A stretch of DNA of 64,000 nt from Hexactinellida sp. DTS-2022 (taxonomy: Eukaryota > Porifera > Hexactinellida): NCBI GenBank assembly GCA_028753945.1, contig JAPNXP010000007.1:2108001-2172000 (forward strand), given 5' to 3'. Each line of letters opens with the position of its first letter. The stretch's first letter is position 1. Below the pieces are notes generated by a model, which was not told where the DNA came from, searched no databases, and saw only the letters and a list, made by a program, of their open reading frames with translations. The translations under genes and the position numbers were made by a program. Positions 1 to 10,551 of this stretch are shown piece after piece.

Positions 1-1246
1 TCATTGATTTGAATGAACATAACTTGAAATCTTTATACGCTATTTAATTGTTTTAGATTAGAAAATATTGATGAGATTTCTATTTGATTTAGCCCTTTTC
101 AATTAGCAAAAATAAACTTAAAATCAAATTTATGTTTAAATTTTTTTAAAAATCATTGTTATCCATGGTTTTATATGTTATATAATTTTCCCTTGTAATA
201 ATTTTCTTCTCCTATCCCTAAGATATTTGTTTCAACAATATATTGCGCCTTCTTTCCTCTCCCGCATAATTAAAAGATTCAAAAGTCGATGTCATCTAGT
301 GGCTGCACATTCCTCTTAATCTTATTGAACATTTATGGGACTATATAACGACGAAGATTGTAGAGTATACACTTGTCTATTTTCGATTGCTGAATTTATT
401 ATCGATTGGATTATCAATTGGATTGCCCAAAGTTTTCATCTATTGGATTTTTATCGATTATCGATTTCCCCCCGATTTTTTTCGTTTAACGAGTAAACGC
501 GAATAATATTAATATATTTGTTTGTTTGATCGAATAAGTATGGATAAACATAGCAAAATTATAGCTAACGGTATCGTTTTATGTAAATAGCCATATTGTA
601 GCATCTACAGATGTTATTTTGCTGCTAGAATCTTGAATGTATAAATTGATAATATTGTTGTTCAAATACTTTTGGCCGGGTAGTGTACATATTTCTCAGA
701 TAAAGAACCCTAAATATATAGAATATATATTTATCTCAATCGATGGATAATCGATGGATAATCGATAAATATTATATTGAAAATAACTAAATATTCGATA
801 AATAATCGATGATTTTTTCGATTATCGATTGGATTGGATTGTCAGATCCACAGTTGTCAAAGCAGGAGAAAAATTTTGAAAATTAAGGATAGATATTATT
901 AAATTATTTTATTCTAATGAATTCAGCATACTCGAAAACCTAGACAATACTCAGCAAACTCGGCGGGGTTAGTTTCCTGACTACTTTCCGGCCACTTGGA
1001 ACAACTATGGCAGACTCTATCATACAGAGTATAATCCTGTTAGTCTGAAGTCCTTCCAACTTGATGAGGTAGTGTGCACCAACAAGTGACCTCTGATTAA
1101 TTTCACTATGCCCTTTGACTCTAATGGAACTTATATTTATTGAGTCTAGAGCTGTAACACCAATTGGTAGTGAAGCTGGAAACTAAGTGCCTATAAGTAA
1201 GTGTAACTTATTATTAATAGTAGGACCACCTCTCGTCTCACCTCTC
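1..1246. other. Non-coding A+T-rich DNA with ATCGAT-dense patch
   Basis: No gene is seen. Between about 384 and 845 the sequence is crowded with ATCGAT and GATTGGATT motifs. Two similar blocks (about 396-424 and 818-840) share an ATCGATTGGATT core in the same direction, with partly inverted copies between them (GATGGATAATCGAT around 742-765). This may be a decayed MITE, but no clean termini or target duplication could be found. Confidence 0.4.
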
Positions 1247-1379
1247 CTACCTCTCGTCTCGCTCCCTCTCTGCCTCGGTTTCCCTTCTCCTTGACACCAT
1301 CTCCCACCTTAATACTTGTCTAATCGTCCAATTGCACAACACCTTCCTCTCGCCCATCTCATGCCATCTAGCTATTGCG

Positions 1380-1415
<36 letters not shown>

Positions 1416-1713
1416 GGGCTAGTTCTTCCCTCCTCAATGCGTGACGCAATGCGCAAGCTTGTTCACACCGCTTAGCCTCCTCCCACCATACCTTCATCTC
1501 CATATATCTACTCTCCCAGTTCTCTCCTTGTCTCCTCCATTCTAGCGCATTACCTCGTAACTCATTCACCTCCATCCTCATCTGATCCAAGAAGATCCTA
1601 TCCTCCCTTCTATCTCTCATTTCCTGAAGAGCCATCATGTCCTCCTCCCTCCTATTCCTGAGAACACCAATCTCTCCCTTCATTGCATTTAACTGCTCCC
1701 TCATTATTTCCAT
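1247..1713 (-). pseudogene. Coiled-coil ORF fragment, possible retroelement remnant
   Basis: Two overlapping minus-strand frames (1713-1372 and 1456-1247) read an Arg/Glu/Met-rich, strongly helical sequence. It includes heptad-like stretches such as MREQLNAMKGEIGVLRN and ends in a pure Glu-Arg run made by a (TC)n tract at about 1381-1413. The skewed composition resembles gag or ORF1 coiled coils, but no nucleocapsid knuckle, protease or polymerase is nearby. The microsatellite produces part of the ORF, so its coding status is doubtful. Function unknown. Confidence 0.25.
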
Positions 1714-3430
1714 TGCTAAAAGTGATTATAAAGTAATTGTGAATATAATTAAATATTTCCAATATTACCAGATATAAACATGGTAATTTTTGATCGTTGA
1801 TTTTTCAGAATAATGGATTTGGATAAATGCCAAAAGGGGTTGATTGCTGTATCAACAAAAAGAGAGCTGGACATCTGAAATTCGGATACATTTTTAGGTC
1901 AGTATAGCTAAAATTTTTGAGCGTGGCAGGATTCTCTAACTCGCTTTAGAAAACTTGTAATAAATTAATATTTGGCAAAATCGACAAGAAATGCCTCAAA
2001 ATCTGACCTATACCCAAATAAATGACCTTAAATTGGGAATATCGACCGACATTAAATTAAAATTCGTCTCGATAGACTTCTTAAACTCACTCATAAGTAA
2101 CCATATATGCCTATGGATAGATTATATTATGAGTACTATATGAATCCCTACTACTACACTCTCTATTGAATTCCATAGGAAGCTATTTCCTTATTCTATA
2201 AATATCCCCAAGCAGAGTTCTAACTTACTTAAATCAATAATCAAGTAGAATAATTATCACCCATAACTACTGTTAATAGCATCGGAAAACGATTCCAAAT
2301 GAGTACTATCGTTTACCCATGGAAACGAAAATTTGGTTCTGGTAAATACCCTTAGACCAACTACTAACGGAGTTCTTCTTATACTTTTCTAGAGTAAGTA
2401 CTTACCAAATTCAAATACTTAATATTTTTTATTTTTGTGGTAATAGAAACTGTTACATTTCCAAGTACGTCTTATCCGAGTAAGTATTAACCGAATCATT
2501 TATAATGGAACAGATTGGTGAACAAATCGGTTATTACAAAGCTGTACGTATTATCCGAGATCCGTCTACAGCCGAGTACATACTAAGCGAGTTCAACTGT
2601 ACTCGTGTCAATAAAGCACACAACAACCCTCTATTTCAAGGCTCAATTGCCCTTATTTAAACATTCCAATTCTAAAATAATTTTGAGTTGGATGCATTCT
2701 GCAATTTCTGTATAAACACAGTAAGATTATTTGAATCTCAAAAATTGGGCATACGCAAAGTGGTAACCGACAGTGTAGTGTTTCATTCTAGCTAATTAAT
2801 TCATTTCGCCTAAGTTATAATTGCTTCTTGTTTATGTTGATATTTGACAATATGGCTATTTTGAAACAAAAATAATTTCCTAAATGTGCTCAAACTTGGT
2901 CTAAAATATACAGTTGTATTGATCGGTCAATATCGGCTATCAGCCTGCACTTCTATAAGATCAAACTGCACTGATCAGGGTTTCATTTAGGGGATTGAGC
3001 CGGGTTTAGGGGCATTTGTCCCTCCCCCTTTATGATATGAAAAATCCATTGATCATTGCTGAATGCGCTCCCCCTTACATTCCAAAACCCTACTTTGCTT
3101 CCCTTTGCCTAAATGTCTTGGGGGGCGGCGGGGGCATCACTGCTGCTATATTTTAATAGACAGTTCTGTTATCAATAAAAGTGTAGGCTTAGGTAGGTAG
3201 GTAGACCAATAGTTTGTTGGTTAATCGTATTACAAATAATTCTTAAGGTCCCTACCAATCTGAAACTATATCTAAAACCACTAATGTACAACATTCCCAG
3301 GTATACTTGGGCATCCTAAGTTATATTTAATATCCTTAATTGGAATATATGTTAACGGGACTGCATTTGTGGGTACCATAAATTTCCTGAACCCGATTTC
3401 CTAACACTTACTTTAATTTCTTATAATATT
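1714..3430. other. Non-coding; possible MITE end near 2611
   Basis: No gene is seen. Around 2595-2612 the sequence GCGAGTTCAACTGTA looks like the right end of a pogo-like MITE (ending in ACTG followed by TA), but a matching left end was not found. A GC-richer patch at about 2975-3140 starts with CAGGGTTTCATTTAGGGG, which is complementary to the terminus at 63638-63655, so it may be one end of a hAT-like MITE. Confidence 0.3.
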
Positions 3431-3431
3431 A

Positions 3432-4010
3432 ATGAAACGAGCCCTTCGGTCTCGGTCGCTTCGCGACGGATCACTCTCTCACAAAAGTCGCTTCGCGACT
3501 TTTGTTCGTTTGTATTAGGCACTACACGATGCAATTAACGGCCGCTTCGCGGCCTTTCCCTCCCCAAAGAAATTACATTAATAATGAGTTTTAATAGCTC
3601 AATAAATTTCAGTTGCACGATAAGAAAGCTCGAATCAAAATAATACTAAAAGATAAACTGGCAATAGAATAGACAAATGATTGATTGGTTAAATTAATTT
3701 ATTTTCAATCAATCAAATTGGAGCCTCAGAAAATATTTATATTATGCACAATCTATTTATACTAATTGATGAAATCTGCTAATCCATACTAATAAACCCT
3801 TGAATTTAATTGGCTAACAAATTTTGTCACCTTCAAGTGTGAATATCTCTCTTCAAAAACCAATAGATAGTTGTCGCAGTATAAAATTACCCCTGTACAA
3901 ATTTTCAGCTTTCTGGGACTCGTAGTCTTTCCAATTAATTCTGGACAAACAAACAAACAAACAAACAAACAAACAAACACACAACAATTCCGCTTTTAAT
4001 ATAGAGATTA
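3432..4010 (+). mobile_element. Helitron-like non-autonomous fragment with (ACAA)n tract
   Basis: The block begins with ACGAGCCCTTCGGTCTCGG followed by several GCTTCGCGAC hairpin motifs (3463-3560) and later carries an (ACAA)n run at about 3944-3978. The same opening occurs in reverse near 24040-24072, at the edge of a longer element that also has a short-tandem tract in its middle. Internal microsatellites plus GC-rich hairpins suit Helitron-derived MITEs (DINE/HINE type), but no TC start is visible, so the class is an inference. Confidence 0.35.
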
Positions 4011-4639
4011 TTTCGTTTCATATCCAATGAGCAAATGCAACTCAAATTTAGCCCTGATCATGCTGATTTATTTGTGGATTTCTTCCATTTTTCCAATACT
4101 TATATAGTTGTCTGGTCTTTAGAGCAGAACTTTGTCTGATACCATCAATAAGACAATAACACTTCGTGGCGAAACCCAAAAGTGTTTGCCGCCATGTCAC
4201 ACACCACTGTGGCTTTGTAGCCGGAAGTAGCGAAAAAATTACGTATGGTATTAGCTAAATTACGTTGAATTTCATGCTTGAATATAATCGAAACACTTGG
4301 ATAAAATTACTAAGAGATTGAAAGCCTACATGCTATAGAAAACTATTATCAAAGTCAAAGAAATTGATGATTCCATTTTGTGGTTAGGAAATTACAAAAA
4401 TAACATAATATATTTATAATAAAATTCAAGTCTCTATAATACAATTCAAGATTCGCATTCTTTATCGCTCACATATTTTAACAAAAAATTTCGACTTAAA
4501 TTTCCTAAGTTAAATAATCTCAAATATTTTCGTAATATAATTTCAAAATGAGCGATAAAATATTATCACCGAATGTCAAGCCGAAATTAAATATTTTTCT
4601 TAATTACTATATCTAATGTTAATTAAAAAATTCCAACTT

Positions 4640-5400
4640 CCGAAACATTGCGCTACTTTGAATATTTAGTGAATTCCATTGTCACTTTGTGTTGCTATGA
4701 AAATGCAAAAAACTAATTTTCGTTCGTATTCAGTTGTATATCTTAGTGATTGCCAAATGTTTGGCAGATATTGTATAATAATAACATCCTCCCACTTAAG
4801 GTCAATTTCACCTATCAGAGCAACGAACTATTAACTCATATTTCGTTTTTAATTTAACGGATCTTTGTTTTGTACTAATAGGTGGTTATTTAATATGATG
4901 CACCAGAGACAGCTTACCTTGAAAATGTGATCTAATGTTTCCATGAATTATAATACACATTATAATAACATTCAGTAAGCATCTACCCCCTTTTCATGAG
5001 TGTACCATTCCTTATACTCCTTGTAAACTGGGGTTTACGAAATTTTATCCATATTCAAGATATTTGGTGCTGAATATTAAAAGATTGTTAAAAAAACAAA
5101 AAATTGTATTTCAACCATTTACAACAAATTACCCATAACTAAAGTTTGAAAACTGTATACAGCATTTTTGATTCTGCCATTCGATTCCCAGCTTTATATA
5201 GCCTATACGTATGTTCGTATGTTCGTTCACTTTTGAGTTTCTGCAACCTAAATGCATGTTTCCTATTAACTACAGTTTCCCGCCCCTGTGTTTACCAGGC
5301 TGATTCTGTTTTGTTTCCATGTATCTTCTAGTGGAGCATTGGGTTGAAGTTCTCTTTCATGTTGTAATGGGAGTTGTGCATTATTTGATGAACATAACAG
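4640..5400 (+). repeat. Dispersed repeat, copy 1 (second copy 39570-40290)
   Basis: About 700 bp align collinearly, with many substitutions, to 39570-40290 in the same orientation. Shared anchors include AATCAGAGCAACGAACTA-like text (4816-4835 against 39767-39785), CAGATATTGT, and ACTTTTGAGT near 5230 and 40193. No terminal inverted repeats or target duplications are evident. The short ORFs inside are not conserved between the copies, so it is probably non-coding and may be an old interspersed repeat or a segmental duplication. Confidence 0.55.
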
Positions 5401-6205
5401 TTTTTATCTAGGAAGATAATTTCTTAGAAGCTGGCAATATAATTTTTTATTCAGTACTTTCACGGTATTTTACAATACCATCTCAATGTATTTAGAGCGA
5501 TTTGCCTGAATTGTGTACGTGTTTATTTTGGGAAACATCATGGAGCAACTGAATAATACACACACAAAATATGTCTAATTTCACGCACCTCTTTATATTT
5601 TTCGTTGAACCAGGCACCTCTGGGTCCGCACCTGCACCCCGAATATATCATCAAATTACTTCATGGTTTCAAGTATTTCTTTGTTTTATTAGTCAAAGAT
5701 CCAATATTACTTCGGTATTAGCAACACGTCGCAACTGTCCTTTCTCAAAAATCTAAATGAATTCAATATTTTGTAACTATGGAACTTTATTCGCTTATAA
5801 ACGATTACTTAAAAGGAGCGATGCAGATTTATAATAAGACACCTCTATCATTATAGAATATTGTCAAAGCATTTTGCGTACTGCAACAAATTATTATTTA
5901 ACTCGATCCAACTTCGCTCGCTATCTTTCATCGAAATGGATTCACCTTCACTACACCCTTTATTGTATGTTTTCTTTTGTGTTCTAATTAACTTCCTCGT
6001 GTCGTCAACGCAGAGTATTATATACTGAACCTGCTTAGCCGTTAACCGTTGCTAATATTGTAAAGTTTTCATGTCTTTATAAAATATTCAAATGATCTTA
6101 GTTTATTATATCATGAAACCATTTCCCAAAATTGCCTAATATTTTTTATACAACATTGTTCATAAGTTTCCTGTATGCAGATGTTTCAGTCAATGTACTT
6201 GTGGG

Positions 6206-6390
6206 CAGTGTTTTTTTTAAGGATTTGCTTAGAGGGCCCTACCAACAATTAGAGGCCCTCACCCCAACAATTAGAGGCTCTCACTCTACATTTCATGATA
6301 TTGAGTACTTAGCACGTTAAAAATTAGAGGCCCATTGAGAGAAATTAGAAGCCCATTTTGGGCCTCTAATTTGCCTTAAAAAAATCACTG
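6206..6390. mobile_element. hAT-type MITE, 185 bp
   Basis: The element is bounded by CAGTGTTTTTTTTAAGG and CCTTAAAAAAATCACTG, which are inverted repeats. It is flanked by a perfect 8-bp direct repeat CTTGTGGG (6198-6205 and 6391-6398), the target duplication length of the hAT superfamily. The interior has repeated AATTAGAGGCCC motifs and no coding capacity. Confidence 0.85.
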
Positions 6391-6791
6391 CTTGTGGGTA
6401 TTCCTTTATAAGGCTGAGTCCTATCCTGTAGTATTATAAATACAATTTTTAGGATGTAATTTGAGATGTTGAGTAGGATGGTGGTTAATCATAGCTAGAA
6501 ATTCCATCGTTCCCGTATTCTCAGAAAGGTTGAGGTTAATTTCTGCGACTGCAACATAGAGTAATACATAATTCGGAGTACACAAATTCCATTGTCAAAT
6601 TGTATGGGTGAACCTCGTATTTTTTATATTGTTTATTTATTACATTCAAAGTTTGACTTCTTGGGATTATCTACGAAATTGATTCTCCAACTGGCGTGAA
6701 TTTTCTTTTTCGAACTAAAATCATAAAAATGAAATATTAATAAATTATTGCCAAAATTTATCCTATTTAAAATTTTATTTAAGATTATGGC

Positions 6792-7503
6792 TAGGGATGG
6801 TACAGAGCTCTGCATCCACATCCGCATCCGTAACCGCGGAGCTCCGCATGATGTATTAACTTCGCCTTTACATCCGATTCCGCCGAGTTAAAAAAATCTC
6901 GCATTCGCCTAACATCTGCATATGCGGAGTTTATCAATTTCACATCCTTCCCCTCCCAATTACCGTCTGTTCTTTCTAATAGTCCACTTCTATAATTATC
7001 TAATAGTCAAATTCCCTAATTGTCTAACACAATTTTGTTATTCAACCGTATTCATATTTTTCAGGTTGTACTAGACTAATTGCACAGTTTTTTTGATGTT
7101 ATATTGTTCTTCTCTATTAATCCATTCTCTAAGTCCATTTCTCTTATCGTCTACATCTCTAATATTATTCATATCGTTATTTCAGTTAACGTCTAAATGG
7201 AGACCCTTTGTCTTCAGATGAACTCTTAGAAAAGCCAGATATGCTTACCACTTACACAGTTCATCTCCCTAATAGTCTGCAGTACATTTATTTGCATATA
7301 TTTGTGTGGGAATTTAACCTTGTCCGCCTATTCCCTGTTTCATATACGAGAGTCCACTCTATAGTAATGGTGCTATTGTAAACACTAAAGCCAATAAGTT
7401 TGAGCTCCGCATCCGCATCCGAATCCGCGGATTTAAAAATTTGGCATCCGCTTGCACATCCGTATACGCGGATGTGAAAAAATTCGCATCTGTCCCATCC
7501 CTA
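6792..7503. mobile_element. hAT-type MITE, 712 bp, rich in GCATCCG repeats
   Basis: Termini TAGGGATGG and CCATCCCTA are inverted repeats. The flanks ATTATGGC (6784-6791) and ATTATGAC (7504-7511) match at 7 of 8 positions, as expected for an aged hAT duplication. Subterminal regions contain repeated CATCCGCATCCG and GCGGA motifs in opposite orientation at the two ends. There is no coding capacity. Confidence 0.8.
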
Positions 7504-7707
7504 ATTATGACCTTAAAATATGTATATATTCTGCAAAAATTTCCCTACAGTCACCTTTGTATTGACAAATTATGTATATAAATAATAAATTAAATATAAC
7601 ATTGTACTCGTAATTAGTCGGATATAATCTTTTCTGGGAGGTTCACTCACAACATATTGTCTATATGACTTTTGTATAACAAGGATAAAACTAATTATGC
7701 ACTACAT

Positions 7708-7903
7708 CAGGAGTTTTTTTATGGTTGAGACTTTGGTGCAACTCAGCGCGGCCTGGTGTAACTCAACACTGCAGCGGCCGCGGCCAACCCATAATCGTTC
7801 TGTAACTCAACACTACAGAGGCCACTGCCAACCCGAATCGTGGTGTGAATCCCAATAATCTTGGTGCAAAATTCACACCAAGATCGGCCTTAAAAAAACC
7901 CTG
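7708..7903. mobile_element. hAT-type MITE, 196 bp
   Basis: The ends CAGGAGTTTTTTTATGG and CCTTAAAAAAACCCTG are imperfect inverted repeats related to those of the 6206-6390 element. A perfect 8-bp target duplication CACTACAT flanks it (7700-7707 and 7904-7911). The interior has GGTGCAACTCA and GGTGTAACTCA repeats. Confidence 0.85.
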
Positions 7904-8266
7904 CACTACATCAAAACTATAATTTTACATATGGTACTTATTTGAATGAAGTATTATGAATCATGTTTGCGCACATAACCTATTAACAATACACTGACCT
8001 AGCAAAAGTACTCGTACTAATCGATAATTTGCACCACAAATGACATATGGCATGCGGAAATATGTTGTGAACTTCATGTGTGTCTTATCAAACTAATCTG
8101 ATATATAGTATGTTTAGGGTCATCTTTTGTCGTTCTTTCCAAAGTGGCCTGTCTATCCCTGTTTGTGGCACAAGTGGCCTAATTTTTAAGTGACTGTAAG
8201 TTAGTAACTATTTGTAGGAATGTTTTGAAAATTGTATTCCTATTCACATTTTCTTCCCCATCTTAG

Positions 8267-8533
8267 GAGCTAAGAACATGCCTGAATGATAGATTGTCTC
8301 TTCAAGATTTATTAATTGCTCCTATACAACGTCTTAGTCAATATCACTTGTTGTTGAAGAATATCCAAATTCACTCAATTTCTAAAGATCAAATTCATTC
8401 ACTTTCTTCAGTGATGAAATTAATGAAACAGTTGCCCGAAGAATCCAATGATAAAATTCACTTGGCTATGATTAAAGATTACTATGGCTGTATCGAAAAT
8501 CATGGAAAATTATTATTTCACGGATGCTTTAAG
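8267..8533 (+). CDS. RhoGEF (DH domain) exon of a Dbl-family guanine exchange factor
   Basis: This exon is open in phase 0 after a pyrimidine-rich acceptor (CCCCATCTTAG) and ends at AAG/GTATAA. Its 89 codons contain LQDLLIAPIQRLSQYHLLLK, the signature helix of the DH domain that catalyses GDP/GTP exchange on Rho GTPases, then a segment ending GKLLFHGCFK that matches the DH-PH linker of Trio/Kalirin/MCF2-like proteins. The subfamily is inferred, not proven. The N-terminal half of the DH domain must lie in upstream exons not recognised here. The matching PH exon is at 60134-60409 on the same strand and in the same phase. The protein would act at membranes or the cytoskeleton as a Rho/Rac activator. 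Confidence 0.82.
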
Positions 8534-8759
8534 GTATAATACTTTTCATATGTTTTCTAATATATACTAAATATTGGAATTTTCCTTCATAGTGAGCTCA
8601 ATTTACTACAAATGTTAATTGCTAATACTTCCCTTCCTATTGTGGAGCTGTACCCTTAGGGACTTATAGCTATTGAGTTTAGAGAACAAGCGCTTTTAGC
8701 ACTACAATAAAATAGTGACTCTAATTTCCATCAAAATCTGCAACTTTTAATTCATCTAC

Positions 8760-9490
8760 GTCTAAAATTCGAGGACCTGCGCATCTTCATTCAGCGCAAT
8801 CGAGGACCTGCGCATCTTCATTCAGCGCAATCAATCTGAGTGTCTACCGCAAACTGCCATAATATCTCCTTTCGGCCCGTTTTCGTTGTCCACCAAATCT
8901 ACGAGTTCGCTAAGTTCATCGAACACCACTCGAGCTTTCCCAGAAAACTTAAGTTTGAGGAATACTTCTCAGGTATTTTCAACAATTTTTTCCCGAATTG
9001 AAACCTCTTTACAGTTTCGGATTCGCAAAAGCGAGATGTATTAAAAAACCTCTGTATATATCTCTGCCAGTTTCTTCAGCTCGTTGCAGGCTACAGATGA
9101 TCTTAATCTTCTTTGTCAGCTTCTCTACAACACAGAGCTGGAAATACAGACTGCTGACCGAACCCTGCATAATCTTCGACAACCTCGGAAAAACGATCTA
9201 ATTCATCTCGTCCGGTATCGCTGTCAGGTCACTGTTTTGCCTGCGGCATTGACTGCGCCAAGTGGTACTAGTTGCGCATTTCTTGCTTCGAATATTTCCC
9301 AACAGGAAAGAGGGTTGACATACATCTTCGACGCCAGAGCTGTCGGGTTTATTATTGTCGACACATCATCGTCAATGATTTTCACGGGTAAATCATTTCC
9401 GATTTCCACGATTTCGCAGTTGCTAGATATGTTAGTTATTGTCAAACTAGAAAAATATATCAAGAATTTTTATAATTCAACAACATATTA
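8760..9490 (-). pseudogene. Broken element with retropepsin-like stretch
   Basis: This block is GC-richer than its flanks. On the minus strand 9463-9224 reads a protease-like pattern: NDLPVKIIDDDVSTIINP, then EARNAQLVPLGAVNAA. The family core is an Asp-Thr-Gly triad; here the equivalent position reads DDDVS, so it would be inactive. A second minus-strand stretch about 9000-8840 reads KLKFSGKARVVFDELSELVD, reminiscent of gag, but it lies 3' of the protease-like part, opposite to the normal order. A plus-strand ORF (9084-9491) overlaps and may be a shadow. A decayed, rearranged LTR retrotransposon is the best guess. Confidence 0.35.
8770..8831. repeat. Tandem duplication, 2 x 31 bp
   Basis: Two adjacent, apparently identical 31-bp units begin CGAGGACCTGCGCATC (8770-8800 and 8801-8831). 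They are GC-richer than their surroundings and lie at the edge of the broken retroelement-like block. Confidence 0.9.
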
Positions 9491-9524
9491 AATCAATAAA
9501 TATATTATCTTAACGGTGCATGAA

Positions 9525-9615
9525 TGGGGGCGCAGGGGCTTTGTCCCTCCCCCACGGTTTTGTTTTTATCATTTCTACTTGTGCACCCGTTGCTCCGGCT
9601 GGTCGCCTGCGCCCC
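9525..9615. repeat. GC-rich short insertion
   Basis: A GC-rich patch is bracketed by TGGGGGCGCAGG and CCTGCGCCCCA, imperfect inverted repeats within otherwise A+T-rich DNA. No target duplication was recognised, so it may be only part of a larger MITE. Confidence 0.4.
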
Positions 9616-9719
9616 AGGGTAATAATTAAAACATCACTATCCTTGTTTTCTAAATTTTGGCTCCTTTGTGCTATAGCTAGACTCTCAACGTTATGTGCTA
9701 TGTAATTCCTAACTTACTA

Positions 9720-10551
9720 TGCATAAATTATACATCAAAAACATTCATCTATGAAAATAATTGTATTCGCACATAAATCCATTTATGGGAATCCGCCATA
9801 TATGGTCATGTGCCATTTATGTCCCCCAGATCCAAAGTTAACTTATTCAAAACAAAGATTTCCCGATCGAAATTATTATATTTTCTTACGGCACTTCCTG
9901 TCTTGGATGTATGTAGCTGTGCTTTGGTAGAGTTTTTTCATTGGAAAGAAATGCAGTAGTCTGGGAGATATTATCAAATATTTGACTCGAAAACAAGTCA
10001 TTTTAAGATCTGAAATTTACAGACTACAATCCCCTGCCAAAAGTTTTAGAATAATAATATTATAATACAAATAGTAACAGTTTTTAGCATAAATGTTACG
10101 TTTGTAGATGTTTCTACATGGATATTTATATAAAACTATGTGTTCAGTACTACAATAGCAAATAATTTATTAGATGTGTTACACTTGACTATATTTGAGC
10201 TAATTTATTTATTATTTCGGTTCTTATGATACAATTGGAATATCTAAATTCTGAATTCAGATTCCAATAGGTCGGGCCCTATTACTTACTCTATGTGCAA
10301 ATTTCTATTAATTATGATTATTTTCTACTGATGTACAAACACATTCCCATTTGTGCCACTTGTGGCATGCTGCAAACCAAATGGCACTTCTTGGATTTCC
10401 CTGTTATTGTCTAAAATCAATATATTTTGAAATTCCTATACTATATGGAAGAATTCTTAAAGTAATTTCAGCGTAGTAAAATTGACATTTTACCAGCTCT
10501 TAGAAGATTAAAGTGTCTACATTATAATTTTTGTTGTTTAATACAATCAAT
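9720..10551. other. Non-coding intron DNA
   Basis: No gene, repeat ends or conserved motif were recognised in this A+T-rich stretch before the P-like element at 10552. Confidence 0.5.
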
